DNA of 64,000 bases from Diploptera punctata (lineage: Eukaryota > Arthropoda > Insecta > Blattodea > Blaberidae). This document shows, piece by piece, positions 1-9,720 of this stretch. The stretch lies in NCBI GenBank assembly GCA_030220185.1, contig JASPKZ010002338.1:846501-910500 (forward strand). The letters run 5' to 3'. How positions within the stretch are numbered: the first letter of the stretch is position 1; each line of letters opens with the position of its first letter. The translations under genes and the position numbers were made by a program. The notes under the pieces were generated by a model, which was not told the origin of the DNA, did no database searches, and was given only the letters and a program-made list of their open reading frames with translations.

Positions 1-391
1 AGCCCATGTTTTCCCTTTACAGAGATTTAGGCGCTCTCCCCCTAGAGGGAAGAATTTGAACCATATTATTTAATTACACTTGTTTTCGTATAGATGTCAT
101 TTTGAGTGGTCCGTGGTCAGCGTTCCACCTCATACTGACATCTAGGAACCAAGGTAGTACTAGGACGGGAAAATTCGGTAAATTTTGCCTAGAGGCCTTT
201 TCATTCAGGCTTAAGGATTTTTAACGAGACTGAAAATCTTCAGACTCGGGACCCACGGCTTAAAGTTCCTCCCGGAGGACTTGCTCCTTGGATTTTTCCA
301 TCCTAAAAAATCCATCGACCCCGGCCGGGTTTGAACCCGCGACCCTCGAGACCAGAGGCAAGGAGCATAACCACTAGTCCACTGCGGCTGA
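1..391 (-). mobile_element. tRNA-derived SINE, family C
   Basis: The tRNA-like head lies at the right end (about 320-390 on the - strand), with a B-box-like GGTTCAAACCC read from the complement. The body contains the family's diagnostic blocks about aggacttgctccttgg and atttttccatcctaaaaaa. A near-identical copy in the same orientation lies at 63297-63685, where an extra (CTT)n stretch is visible, so this copy is cut by the window edge inside its 3' tail. It is non-coding. Confidence 0.8.
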
Positions 392-436
392 ATCCACCAT
401 TACTTAATTTTCTAAATATATTCAATTATATTATCG

Positions 437-745
437 ACCAGCCAGATGGGCTAATGGTCAGCGTTTCTGACTACAGTTAATGATGTCCCGGGTTCGATTC
501 CCGGTAAAACCATAGACATTTTTCCTCAAAGGGAATTATTCCTATAGTTGCCCATGGTCTGTAACTTAGGTTAAGTTTAGGTTAAGAACTCTCCTGGCGC
601 TTCATTATCATTTATCACCCATCATATCATCGGGGTAACGTAACTCCGCCTTCCAAATGCCCCAACCTAAGAAATGGATTACAATTCCGCCAATTCCAGG
701 TGAGAAAGCCATAAATGTCCTAAAAGACAACCTGGTGGCATTAGA
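437..745 (+). mobile_element. chimeric SINE: unusual tRNA head on a family B tail
   Basis: The head (about 437-512) is tRNA-like, with a B box GGTTCGATTCCCGG, but it differs from the family B head. From about 565 on, the sequence matches the family B body (gttaagaactctcctggcgc, the cggggtaacgtaact block, the acaacctggtggcatt end). This looks like a family that acquired a different tRNA-derived promoter region. Confidence 0.7.
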
Positions 746-811
746 CAAAAAAATAGTTATAAATCGAATTAATTCGTTAAAACATATATCTCTCTTCTTT
801 TTTTTGTCGGC

Positions 812-1000
812 CGCAGTGGACTAGTGGTGTGCTTCTTGTTTCTGATCCTGAGGCCTCGCGAGGTTCGCGACTTCAAACCCGGCCGTGATCGATGGATTTT
901 TTTAGGATGGATAAATTCAAGGAGCAAGTCCTCCGGGAGGGACTTAAGCCGTGAGTCCCAGATTTTAAGGCTCTTAAAAGATCCTTAATCTAATGACGAT
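812..1000 (+). mobile_element. SINE family C, 3'-truncated
   Basis: The tRNA-like head begins gccgcagtggactagtgg and is followed by the family C body (ggagcaagtcctccgggagg). It ends early, near aaaagatccttaat, compared with the roughly 390-bp copies elsewhere. Confidence 0.7.
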
Positions 1001-1019
1001 AATGATGGCCTGATGCTGT

Positions 1020-1130
1020 TCAGGGACCTTTTGGACCTTAAAGTTTCCTGACATTTGTCTTACAGGTGAGGAAAACCCCAAATATCACCTAGGAAGCTTG
1101 TCCCGACCGGGGATGGAACCCGGGCGAATA
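1020..1130 (-). mobile_element. SINE family B fragment
   Basis: The reverse complement matches the family B tRNA head and first body segment (the cctcacctgtaagacaaatg block and the gggttc B-box region). It is truncated on both sides. Confidence 0.6.
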
Positions 1131-1412
1131 CCAGAAATATCGAAGTAACAAACTGGTGGCATTGAATTTATAAGATCAATTTTATTAATTCAATATTATA
1201 TATTCAAAAAGTCATTCACAAAATAATGTTTTAAAACACCATGAGAGTTTTCATCTCCTTGAATAATATTGGTCTCTGGTCCCTATGCTCCATAGAGATC
1301 CAAAAATCTGAAAACCTCGTCAGAATTACATTTTTCAACATTTCTACCAGCAATTTTCGCTTATTGTGTTTGATTCACAATACATTGGTCCATTTAAAAT
1401 CATTACATCGCT

Positions 1413-1770
1413 GTGATCTCGAAGTAGCGTGCTGCCTTGTCACGCAGCGGGCCCGGCTTCGATCCCCGATCGGGGCAGTTTTTCTGGGTGAAGTTTTTAT
1501 CGGGGTTTTTCCTCACCTGTAAGACAAATGTCAGGAAAACAGGCCCAAACGGTTCCCGAAATCATATGGCCATCGTCTTTATCATCATCATCCTTACCAT
1601 TATCATTATCATCCTTACCATTATCATTATCATCGTCATCCTTCACTGGTGTGGAAAGCAACGGGAAGCTACCACACCTACACAATTCCCTAGTAAAGCT
1701 GCAAGCATAGCATGAAATGCTATGATTGCAGTGAAGGACCTGCCTTCGGGCAGAATTACTATTGATGGAT
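1413..1770 (+). mobile_element. SINE family B with long tail
   Basis: The head tgtgatctcgaagtagcgtg matches the family B consensus, with a mutated B box (ggcttcgatcc). An (ATC)-rich spacer follows, then a tail block containing ttccctagtaaagctgcaa and gacctgccttcgggcagaat. The short ORFs here are products of simple repeats, not genes. Confidence 0.75.
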
Positions 1771-1802
1771 TTTAAGGTGTGTAATTTAATAAATAGGTTA
1801 AG

Positions 1803-2111
1803 TCCACCGCTGTGGTCTCGAGGTAGCGTGCTGCCTTGTCATGCAGCGGGCCCGGGTTCGATTCCCGGTCGGGTCAGGCTCCTGGACGAGGTTTTTTTCG
1901 GGTTTTTTCTCACCTGTAAGACAAATGTCGGGAAGCTTAGGGCCCAATGGTCCCCGTAAATCACGGGAAGCTACCACACCTCTAATTCCCTAGTAAAGCT
2001 GCAAAGCATAGCATGAAAATTCTATGGTTGCAGTGAAAGACATAGCATGAAATTGCTATGATTGCAGTGAAAGACCTGCCCTCGGGCAGAATTGCTATGG
2101 ATGGATGGATA
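1803..2111 (+). mobile_element. SINE family B
   Basis: Clean tRNA-like head: ctgtggtctcgaggtagcgt, then B box gggttcgattcccgg. The body has the cctgtaagacaaatgtcggg block and the gcctcgggcagaat-type tail. Part of the tail (catgaaat, ctatgattgcagtgaaagac) is duplicated in tandem. Confidence 0.85.
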
Positions 2112-2121
2112 CAGGTTAAAA

Positions 2122-2400
2122 TTTTTATAATCAATTGAGTTGGTGTTTACTTGATGAAAATCCATATTTATTAATTAAATAAAAATAAAACGTAGTTTTA
2201 TTTGATTTTCATATTTATTATATAATTCAGTGACAGCTGTTTTGGTACACTGTACCTTCTTCAGACATGTTAACAAATTATGAATTGTGTTCCAACTGAT
2301 CTAAACAACACTACAACAATATTTAAATTTTTAAATATAACAAAGGGGATTCATTCAAATCAAGTTGAGAATTTAACAGTTTTTTACTACTTTTAAATTT
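2122..2400 (-). mobile_element. foldback/PLE-tail module, hammerhead-like
   Basis: This copy shares more than 200 bp with the foldback at 48056-48510 and with pieces at 38714-38940 and 40386-40505. On the - strand at about 2222-2281 it has CTGAAGA, a GGTAC/GTACC hairpin and the palindrome ACAGCTGT. The invariant GAAA reads AAAA here, so any ribozyme would be impaired. No protein is encoded. Confidence 0.6.
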
Positions 2401-2555
2401 ATTAATTTATACAGCCTCCAAAAGATCTAACTTCTTACCCTTATCACAAATATGTAAAATTTCAAAATTTGGATCGAAACAATGATTAAATTGGAATAGG
2501 TGGTTACCATATTTTGAATTTTCTAAATTTCTGTTATATGCTCTCATGAAAATCT

Positions 2556-2768
2556 TAGTTCAGGATAGGGATGTATGGACATAAGCTCTCCATACATCCC
2601 TATCCTGAACTAAGATTTAAGATTTAAGATTTAAATAAATCTTAAATCTTAAATCTTAAATCTTAAATCTTAGTTCAGGATAGGGATGTATGGAGAGCTT
2701 ATGTCCGCGCTACCATGAACCTACGGATTCGATAGTGCCAGTGAATAAGTGAGTAAGTAAGGCGTTCT
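2556..2768 (+). repeat. palindromic rearrangement of a LINE 3' end
   Basis: The last roughly 35 bp of the RTE-like LINE (ctcaggatagggatgtatgg-like) appears three times in alternating orientation around a perfect (TAAGATT)n/(AATCTTA)n palindrome centred near 2630. It ends in the usual LINE terminus and a TAAG-type tail (gtgccagtgaataagtgagt). Confidence 0.7.
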
Positions 2769-2769
2769 A

Positions 2770-3330
2770 GGCCTTATCTGCCTAAGAAATATATTGCTCC
2801 ATCTATCGTGCAATAGTTCAATGCGGCCTGTTTAGGGCGGTTACAACATCCCTTTTGGATGAATATGTAATAAAATTGTTGTACATAAATCGGAAACTTC
2901 ACTGGATCCTGCGTTACCTGCGGAGTCAACCTCTGAAGCTCATCCTCTGCCAGTGCTTGTATCTTCAACAGTTAATGCTAGAGGTTTTCCTTTCTTCGAA
3001 AGGACAACGTCCTGAGATCTTGAAGATGAACGTAAAAATATGTTGGAGGTGTCCTTTAATGGGCACATTAAAGTCTTTAAGTCTGCCGTCCATCTTTAAA
3101 AACTCTCCCAACCGTTGCTCGTTAATCGTCGTTACAAAATGTAATAGAATAATTATCCTCGTTCCCCTGGTATAGGCATACTTACAACACATCATCGTAC
3201 TCACTCGTGCTTCGAAAGCATCACATTTTCTCGAGGGATGTCTCTACCCTTACTTTTGTTAGCATCGAGTGAATATTTTAGCTTACAAAGGATAGTAGCA
3301 TGGCGCTATAAAATAAAGTATTACCCAACA
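2770..3330. other. unassigned stretch
   Basis: No family is recognised. Weak open frames exist on both strands (for example - strand 2965-3204) with no recognisable motif and stops between them. It may be a decayed repeat. Confidence 0.4.
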
Positions 3331-3359
3331 TATATATATGGTATGATAAGAAAAATAAA

Positions 3360-3428
3360 TGCCTGGACGGGATTCGAACCCGGATCTCTGAGTCTGTACT
3401 TCAGCGTATCAATTACACTACCAGGCGA
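3360..3428 (-). tRNA. tRNA-like sequence (Arg-like body, non-standard anticodon)
   Basis: It folds as a cloverleaf: acceptor GCCTGG/CCAGGC, anticodon stem CTGAG/CTCAG and B box GGTTCGAATCC. The anticodon loop in the sister copies is GTACAGA, reading ACA in the anticodon position, which is not a standard insect isoacceptor. This copy carries small changes in the anticodon arm. It is embedded in a repeated unit, so I treat it as tRNA-derived rather than a functional gene. Confidence 0.5.
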
Positions 3429-3721
3429 ATCCAATTCAAACACTTATTTTTCTTATATATGTATTATATTCTCCATTATTACTAGATGTCGCGAGAACTC
3501 GGTCTTCACTGCCATCTAGTAGCTGACTATAACAAGTAAGCAAATTAAAGAGAATATTTTTTTTACCTTATAGTAGTGACGCTTTATCGATGTTATAATT
3601 AAATGTTTAACATTGAGCAATGCAAGCTTAATATGCCAGTGAAGACCGAGTTCTCGCGACATCTAGTAATAATGGAGAATATAATACATATATAAGAAAA
3701 ATAAGTGTTTGAATTGGATTC

Positions 3722-3790
3722 GCCTGGTAGTGTAATGGATATCACGCTGAGGTACAGACTCAGAGATCCGGGTTCGAATCCCGTCCAGGT
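3722..3790 (+). tRNA. tRNA-like sequence, type D copy 2
   Basis: Same body as 3360-3428 but in + orientation, with stem CTGAG, loop GTACAGA, stem CTCAG, and B box GGTTCGAATCC. The 3' acceptor strand ends CCAGGT instead of CCAGGC, breaking the outer pair. A T5 run follows at about 3797. Confidence 0.5.
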
Positions 3791-4032
3791 ATTTATTTTT
3801 CTTATCATACCATATTAAGCTTGCATTGCTCAATGTTAAACATTTAATTATAACATCGATAAAGCGTCACTGCTATAAAGAAAAAAAATAGATATATATT
3901 CTCTTTAATTTGCTTACTTGTTATAGTCAGCTACTAGATGGCAGTGAAGACCGAGTTCTCGCGACATCTAGTAATAATGGAGAATATAATACATATATAA
4001 GAAAAAAAATAATAAGTGTTTGAATTGGATTC

Positions 4033-4101
4033 GCCTGGTAGTGTAATGGATATCACGCTGAGGTACAGACTCAGAGATCCGAGTTCGAATCCCGTCCAGG
4101 C
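4033..4101 (+). tRNA. tRNA-like sequence, type D copy 3
   Basis: Acceptor GCCTGG/CCAGGC is intact, and the anticodon arm is CTGAG-GTACAGA-CTCAG. The B box is slightly altered (gagttcgaatcc). A TATATAAG-like box lies upstream at about 3990 and a T5 run follows downstream. Confidence 0.5.
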
Positions 4102-4125
4102 ATTTATTTTTCTTATCATACCATA

Positions 4126-4144
4126 TATATATATATATATATAT

Positions 4145-4184
<40 letters not shown>
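4126..4184. repeat. (TA)n microsatellite
   Basis: Almost pure TA dinucleotide run. It is the landing site of the TA-specific element that begins at 4185. Similar runs lie at about 4897-4940, 5597-5626 and 9695-9720, all abutting mariner-like elements. Confidence 0.9.
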
Positions 4185-4185
<1 letters not shown>

Positions 4186-4748
4186 GGGGTGAATCATAAA
4201 TATGGCTATACGTTTGATCGCGTTGTGTGATGAAAATATTACCATTGCAGGAAATATGAAATTACCGTTGGAAAGGCAATTATTCAAATTACAACAATGG
4301 AATAAAACAAAACAGTAGAACTTACCTCATTAGTCAAAACGGCGTTTAATATGCAACAGCAAATTACAATTGCTGCATGGGCAATAACGTATGCTAATGA
4401 TCGTGAAGCCGCAAGACGGGCAAGAAGTGAGTTTAACGTAGCATTGCAGCCGTCGACTGTGGGGAAGTGGAGAAAACGACTGCTGGAAACGGAAAGGATG
4501 CAGAAAATCAAACCTCCTGGAAGGCCTCGCATTAGCACGGATGCAGAAACAACGAAGAGAATTGTGGAGGCGTTCGACGCTAGCCCACAAAAATCAACCC
4601 GCCAAGCTGCACGTGATTTGTTTTGTTTTGTTCTATTGTTGTAATTTGAAGGATTCCCTTTCCAATGATAACATCATATTTCCTTTAATAATAATATTTT
4701 CGTCACGAAATGCGATCAAACGTATTGCCATATTTCTGAATCACTCTG
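4185..4748 (+). mobile_element. mariner-like element, internally deleted, HTH only
   Basis: Long terminal inverted repeats start cggggtgaatcataaatatg on the left and end with the near reverse complement, then TA, on the right. The arms extend inward for over 100 bp (caaattacaacaat is present in both). Inside, 4351-4620 encodes only the N-terminal helix-turn-helix region of a transposase (about 90 aa, with the SPQKST RQAARDL-type linker). The DDE catalytic part is deleted. Non-autonomous. Confidence 0.8.
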
Positions 4749-4892
4749 TATATGTATATATATATATGCAAGGTACTGTTGTGATATTGGCCCATGTGTG
4801 GGACATTATTGATCACATTGAGTAAGGAAGGTCCTAATATGCTTTTTTGCGGAACATAGCTTTTACTTCTTGTAATATCGGAGTTCTTATCA

Positions 4893-4940
<48 letters not shown>

Positions 4941-4941
<1 letters not shown>

Positions 4942-5594
4942 CGGGCTTTCAATATAAACCCGGACCGGCCTCACGGGGTTTCACCCGTCAGGCAGCGCTC
5001 TCTCCTCGTCCGCATTTCACTCTGCCAGCCGCTCGTCCTTGAACTAGTCAGTTTACTATCGTTCGACAAGATGAGACGTCAGCTGACATTAGAGCAGCGC
5101 ATTTATGTGTGTAAATGTTATTATAAATACGAATCAGCTCGTCGCGTTCGCGAGGAATTTATTCGGAACTTCCCTGGACAATTACCTCCTTCCAGATCGA
5201 CAATCCATGATCTTGTGACTAAATTGAGACCACTGGTTCAGTACAAAATAAGAAACACTCGCTCCCAGATCTAACAGTGTGTGATTTTTATTTGTGGGGT
5301 AGCCTGAAAGACAAAGTGTACAAAACAAATCCGCACACATTGGAAGAACTGAGAACAACATAAGAAATGAAATCAGAAACTTGACAGTGCCCGAACTACA
5401 GCGTGTCAATCTAAATGTGTTTACTCGGTATAATGCCTGTTTAACTGCGGGAGGACAACATTTCCAACATTTTCTATAAGATAAGAAACAGTTCAAGGAC
5501 GGGTGGCAAGCAGGGTGAATTGCGGGAGGAAGAGATAGCACTGCGTGCCGGGTGAAACTCCGTAAGACCGGTCCGGTTTTAAATTGGAAGCCCG

Positions 5595-5595
<1 letters not shown>
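4941..5595 (+). mobile_element. mariner-like element, internally deleted (second family)
   Basis: Terminal inverted repeats about 45 bp long start acgggctttcaatataaac. Flanking TA dinucleotides are present within (TA)n tracts. The N-terminal HTH begins at ATG 5071 (MRRQLTLEQRIYVCKCYY). After a deletion near 5245 the sequence jumps to the C-terminal catalytic block (DLTVCDFYLWG, KDKVYKTNPHTLEEL) in a shifted frame. No active transposase is possible. Confidence 0.8.
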
Positions 5596-5626
<31 letters not shown>

Positions 5627-5630
<4 letters not shown>

Positions 5631-5872
5631 AACTTCCTGCCACTTAGGTAGCTGGGAACCAGATGTATTATCGAGTCATCAATCTGATACTCCACTAGTT
5701 TTCTTAGTAATCCGGTGTGTTAGCCTTTATTGAAAGCTTGCTTGATATCCACATTAAATCCCATCCTTGTCCAGTTTGCGTTGTATCTCTTTGTACGTGT
5801 TCAACATGCCTCATAAACTACCTGTTGGCGCTGTGGACGGGTCGAAAGCCATATTGTTCGTCCCTAATTATT
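5627..5872 (-). pseudogene. jockey-like LINE reverse transcriptase fragment
   Basis: The - strand reads, with stops, GFRPVHS..., a RHVEH segment, and a region resembling the FNKG/AFD block ahead of a SYLSGR-like block. This is the order of the RT fingers region in non-LTR elements. Several stops and frame breaks are present. It is a dead relic. Confidence 0.5.
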
Positions 5873-5904
5873 ATTATTATTTTTTTTAGGTTTAAATGCA
5901 CTTG

Positions 5905-6300
5905 GGCTGCGGTGGACTAGTGGTTATGTTCCTTGTCTCCAGATCCGAGGGACGCGGGTTCAAACCCGACCGTGGTTGATTAATTATTAGGATGGAAAAA
6001 TCCAAGGAACAAGTCATCGGGGAAGAACTTTAAGCTCTGGATCCCGAGTCCGAAGATTTTCAGGCTCGTAAAAGAACCACAAACCTGAACAAAATTACCT
6101 GTGTGCAAAATTTACCACCGTTTTCCATCCAGTAATGCCTTTGTTAGCCACCAGAGGCGCTAGGCCGACTCCCTATCATTCACTTAGATTCATGGATAAA
6201 TGAGCATAATTAAATTAACTTGATCAATAAACTCCCGTTAGGGAGCGCCCTAATCCCGGCACAGGGAAAGGGAAGGGCTTAAGAAGAAGGTTTAAATAAT
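5905..6300 (+). mobile_element. SINE family C, full length
   Basis: tRNA-like head gctgcggtggactagtgg and B-box-like ggttcaaaccc. The body carries the catcctaa-complement block and ends in an aagaagaagg tail. It differs by scattered substitutions from the copies at 1-391 and 63297-63685. Confidence 0.8.
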
Positions 6301-6554
6301 GTAGTATTTTGAGATTTTTTTTCGCTACTTTAATTTGGCATTGATCAGGTAGATGGTTCTGTTGCTACCAAGTTATTGGTCGTTCTCCCTCCGCTTAGGG
6401 AATAGGCTATTTTCCACTGTTCCGGGAAGTGTTACAAGCAAAAGGTGGCGTTTATTATTTTTTGCGCGATAGTGCGTTTTGTTGTACTTACAGCAATGGC
6501 GACCATGATTGAAAGTTCAACTTCCTACATATCGGGGTTGCCAACCTAAATAAC

Positions 6555-7375
6555 TATACTGCAATTATTGGCCGATAGCGAGGAGATACTAAAGGCCAAC
6601 ACGCACACACTATTGAGCAACACTAAGAAATTAGGACTGGAAGTAAATGAAAATAAAACTAAATATATGGTCACATGTAGAAATTCATTATATAATGGAA
6701 ATGGACAGCTAATGACAAATGAGGGAAATTTTGAGGAAGTGGCTGAATTCAAATACCTAGGAACATAATCACAAATAGGAATGAGATGCACAAAGAAATT
6801 AAACAAGGCTCAATTCTGGAAATGCATGCTATTATGCATTGCAGAGACTCTTGATGTCCCAACTCCTTTCAAAAAACGTTAAACTGAAAATATATAAAAC
6901 TATTATTCTACCAGTTATATTATATGGGTGCGAAACATGGACTCTTACTTTAAGGGAGGAAAGGAGATTACAAGTATTTGAGAATAAAGTACTTAGGAAA
7001 ATTTTTGGACCAAAGAGAGATGAACAGACAGGTGAATGGAGAAGACTACATAACAATGAACTACATGGTCTTTATGGGAACTCAGATATAATAAGAACAG
7101 TTAGGTCTCGTAGACTGCGATGGGCAGGACATGTTGCACGTATGGGGAATGAAAGACTTGCATGGAAGCTACTTGTAGGAAAGCCAGAGGGAAAACGCCC
7201 AGTTGGTAGACCAAGAATGAGGTGGGAGAATAACATTAACTATGATTTGAGGGAAGTAGATTATACAGGGAATGATTGGAAAACATTAGCTCAGGATAGG
7301 GATGTATGGAGAGCTTATGTCCGCGCGGCCATGAACCTACGGGTTCGATAGTGCCAGTGAGTAAGTAAGTAAGTA
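6555..7375 (+). mobile_element. RTE-like LINE 3' fragment, RT C-terminus
   Basis: Encodes the C-terminal part of a non-LTR reverse transcriptase: the LEVNENKTKYM and FKYLGT blocks, then YGCETWTL, then RRLRWAGHVARMGNE and GKRPVGRPRMRWE. It is 5'-truncated after the catalytic motif. A one-base deletion at about 6766 breaks the frame relative to the copy at 42310-42965. It ends gatagtgccagtgagtaag followed by (TAAG)n, a short tandem tail typical of RTE-clade elements. Confidence 0.85.
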
Positions 7376-7504
7376 ATAAAAATAACTATACTGTAATATT
7401 ACATATTACAAACACGCCTGTGGGAAGTAAAACCACTGTATACTACGCACAATGTATATATAGAAAATATCCAAAGGTCACTGTTAATATACATTATATG
7501 AGAA

Positions 7505-7975
7505 ACGTTTGGTTATGTTTCATTTGTTCGTCACTGCAACTTGATCATACTATTATTTGCCAAATAGGATCACAATATTGTAAGAATGCACCCGAGTGGA
7601 GAAAAAAATGAAACATATCAAACTGTAGGCTATATTATAACCAACATTATAGGTTATTAATTATTTTTTTAGGAAACAACTCTGTAAAATCATTATTTAA
7701 AAACACAATTATTGAACACACAATTATCAAGTGTGTAGGTCGAAGGAATCTATTCATTATTTGTTAGAGAGTCAATCACTGCAAAATAATGCTCTGACCT
7801 GTTTAGAATATTAAAAAGGAGGAGCTTTCTTTATTTTGGTAATAAAAATTCGATAAATATCGAGGTGAAACACGACTGTGATTGGTTGTAAAACAAAATT
7901 AATTGAATCGTGATTGGTCATTGACTCCCATTTGGAGCATGAATTAAATAATTATGGCAATACATTCCTAACCCA
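7505..7975 (+). repeat. unclassified interspersed repeat (copy 1)
   Basis: Matches 26225-26720 in inverted orientation over about 450 bp (shared blocks include accaacattataggttatta, gcaaaataatgctctgacct and ttgactcccatttgg). No coding capacity or terminal repeats were recognised. It may be a MITE or LINE tail. Confidence 0.6.
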
Positions 7976-8008
7976 CCATTTGATCTTACGAATGAGGGAA
8001 ACCATTAA

Positions 8009-8218
8009 AGTAAAGTGATCCCACAACAGGCCCGGAGGCCCTTGGGGTAGTAGGAGGTTAAGGCTCCCACTTTTTCTTGACAATCGGCACTTTACGCCAG
8101 CCGGGTTGTCAGCCCTGCGTGACGGCCTCCTTTACCCCAGAACAAGCGTCTGGTACTCATTTCCGTTAGAGGCTGAGTCGACCCCAGGGCCATAGTGCCG
8201 CCAGAGGGTTTGGGTCAG
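8009..8218 (-). mobile_element. SINE family A, head missing
   Basis: The - strand has the family A body (ggcactatggccctggggtc, the gtaaaggaggccgtcacgca block, the acaacccggctg block). The tRNA-like head is absent, so this is a 5'-truncated insertion. Confidence 0.75.
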
Positions 8219-8565
8219 TATTACAAAAATAATAGTTTTATAAAACTAAAACAACACGCTTTATTAGAAAACCCAACTAAAAAATGAAAAATAGTTTTAA
8301 TTTCCAACACGCTTGGGATAAAATTAATGTGGTCAACCAAAAAAATTATCTCCAAGACATTTAGAATAAAACTAGAGTTATCTAAAAAAAATAATTTTAC
8401 CATCAAAAGCGTGGGGTGCTCTATATCAATTAATATATTTGATAATAAACAGATATTGGTAAAAGTAAAGTCTCTAAGAAGAAAATGTAAAAATCATAAA
8501 AAGCTACATAATTACACAGATACTTTTTTTATTTTCTGATAATCCTGGCCATGATTTTAGAAAAA
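8219..8565. other. AT-rich stretch, nothing recognised
   Basis: Short lysine/isoleucine-rich open frames on both strands, without motifs. No repeat family was identified. Confidence 0.4.
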
Positions 8566-8712
8566 AAAAATTATGAAATTATTGTATTGTCATTGGTCCT
8601 TTACAAGTATACAAAGTTTCAAGTCGATCCAATGATTTTAAGTGGGTGAAAATCGCGTTGAAAAATTCCGTTACATAGATAGATACAGATCAAGCTAATA
8701 TAAAGCGTGTAA
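8566..8712 (+). repeat. interspersed repeat, LINE 3' tail type
   Basis: Matches 33490-33655: shared caagtcgatccaa, gggtgaaaa, then a (GATA)n run, gatcaagctaatat and aagcgtgt. The tetranucleotide run near the 3' end suggests a LINE 3' end of another family. Confidence 0.55.
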
Positions 8713-9183
8713 TAAAACTTTAGTGAGTTTGGTGGGTCCCAGGACTTTTTTTGGACAATATACCGTGTAATGAAGATATTAATACCAAGATCTACACAAC
8801 TGGTCTTACGTTAATACGAAGTAAGTTTATGTCCTTGTAGTTTTAGGTCACTAATTTACTCTCGAGTCTCAATTTAACCATTCATGCAAAAAAAGAGGAA
8901 TATCAATTTACATCAAGTTGCAAAAATAAATTTTCACCTAGAAAAACGAAAATATCTTCAAATAAATTAGAATTTTCTGTATCAGATGAATAAATATTGT
9001 TGGTGAAAACAATTGAATCGCTGACAATTGAATGTGTTGCATGAGAAGTTATTCACTTAACTCATCTTTGCTAAACGGAATAAGAAGCAAAGAGGAAGCG
9101 GAGAAACCGTCGCACTCAATGAATCAATGGAGCGTGCAGGGATGTACAAACACATTTCATCAATAAGTACATACCTAACTAAC
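8713..9183. other. unassigned AT-rich stretch
   Basis: No gene, tRNA or recognisable repeat. Confidence 0.4.
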
Positions 9184-9425
9184 TCACTGGCACTATCGAA
9201 CCCGTAGGTTCATGGCCGCACGGACTTGAGCTCTCCATACATCTCTATCCTGAGCTAATGTTTTCCAATCATTCTCTGTATAATCTACTTCCTTCAAATC
9301 ATAGTTAATGCTATTCTTCCACCTCATTCTTGATCTACCAACTGGGCGTTTTCCCTCTGGTTTTCCTATAAGAAGCTTCCACACATGTTTTTCATTCCCC
9401 ATTCGTGCCACATGTCTTGCTCCTA
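9184..9425 (-). mobile_element. RTE-like LINE 3' end fragment
   Basis: The - strand ORF covers only the last 72 residues of the RT C-terminus (starting MARMGNEKHVWKLL and ending MNLRVR), then the 3' terminus at the left. It is strongly 5'-truncated. Confidence 0.8.
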
Positions 9426-9439
9426 TATCAATATATATA

Positions 9440-9720
9440 TATATATGATATGAAAAGAAAAAAAGAATGCTTGAGTCGGGATTTGAACTCGAGTCTCTAA
9501 AGTCTGTACCTTTAGCGCTCTAACCAACTGAGCTACCCAAGAATTCCAAGACAAACATACAATTTTCTTATACATGTAGTATTCTCAATTCACACAAGAG
9601 GTAGCGGAAATTTCTTTCAACTGCCATCTAGCGGCTAACATGACAGTTAAGCAAATTATTAAAGAGAATATTTACTTTATAGCAGTAACGCTTGTATATA
9701 TATATATATATATATATATA
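9440..9720 (-). mobile_element. tRNA-cassette SINE, third tRNA body
   Basis: The flank is homologous to that of type D (gatggcagt, aagcaaatta, aaagagaatatt, the agcagtaacgct block) but the tRNA body is different (9469-9541). An upstream tgtataagaaaa box is present on the - strand. It ends in a (TA)n tract into which the mariner-like element at 9721 has inserted. Confidence 0.65.
9469..9541 (-). tRNA. tRNA-like sequence
   Basis: Acceptor CTTGGGT pairs with ACTCAAG (one G-U), the D stem is GCTC/GAGC, and the A box is TAGCTCAGTTGG. The T arm contains GTTCAAAT. The anticodon arm is TAAAG-GTACAGA-CTTTA, with the same unusual loop GTACAGA as type D, although the rest of the body differs. One extra nucleotide between the D and anticodon arms argues against a functional tRNA. 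Confidence 0.5.

Larger units (their letters stand above)
3335..4125. mobile_element. tRNA-cassette SINE cluster (type D), partly palindromic
   Basis: Three tRNA-like bodies (3360-3428 -, 3722-3790 +, 4033-4101 +) sit in near-identical flanks. The arms 3335-3635 and about 3812-4125 are inverted copies (the gcaatgctcaatgttaaaca-type block and the aagcgtcac block), with a further unit between them. Each tRNA body is preceded by catatataagaaaaa and followed by tttatttttctta, resembling a pol III TATA box and T-run terminator. The near-identity of the copies suggests recent duplication. Confidence 0.7.

Noticed and set aside
1528..1710. Serine-rich short ORFs near 1.5-1.7 kb and isoleucine-rich ORFs near 16.6 kb
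   Set aside because: They are translations of (ATC)n and (AAT)n simple repeats inside or beside SINEs.
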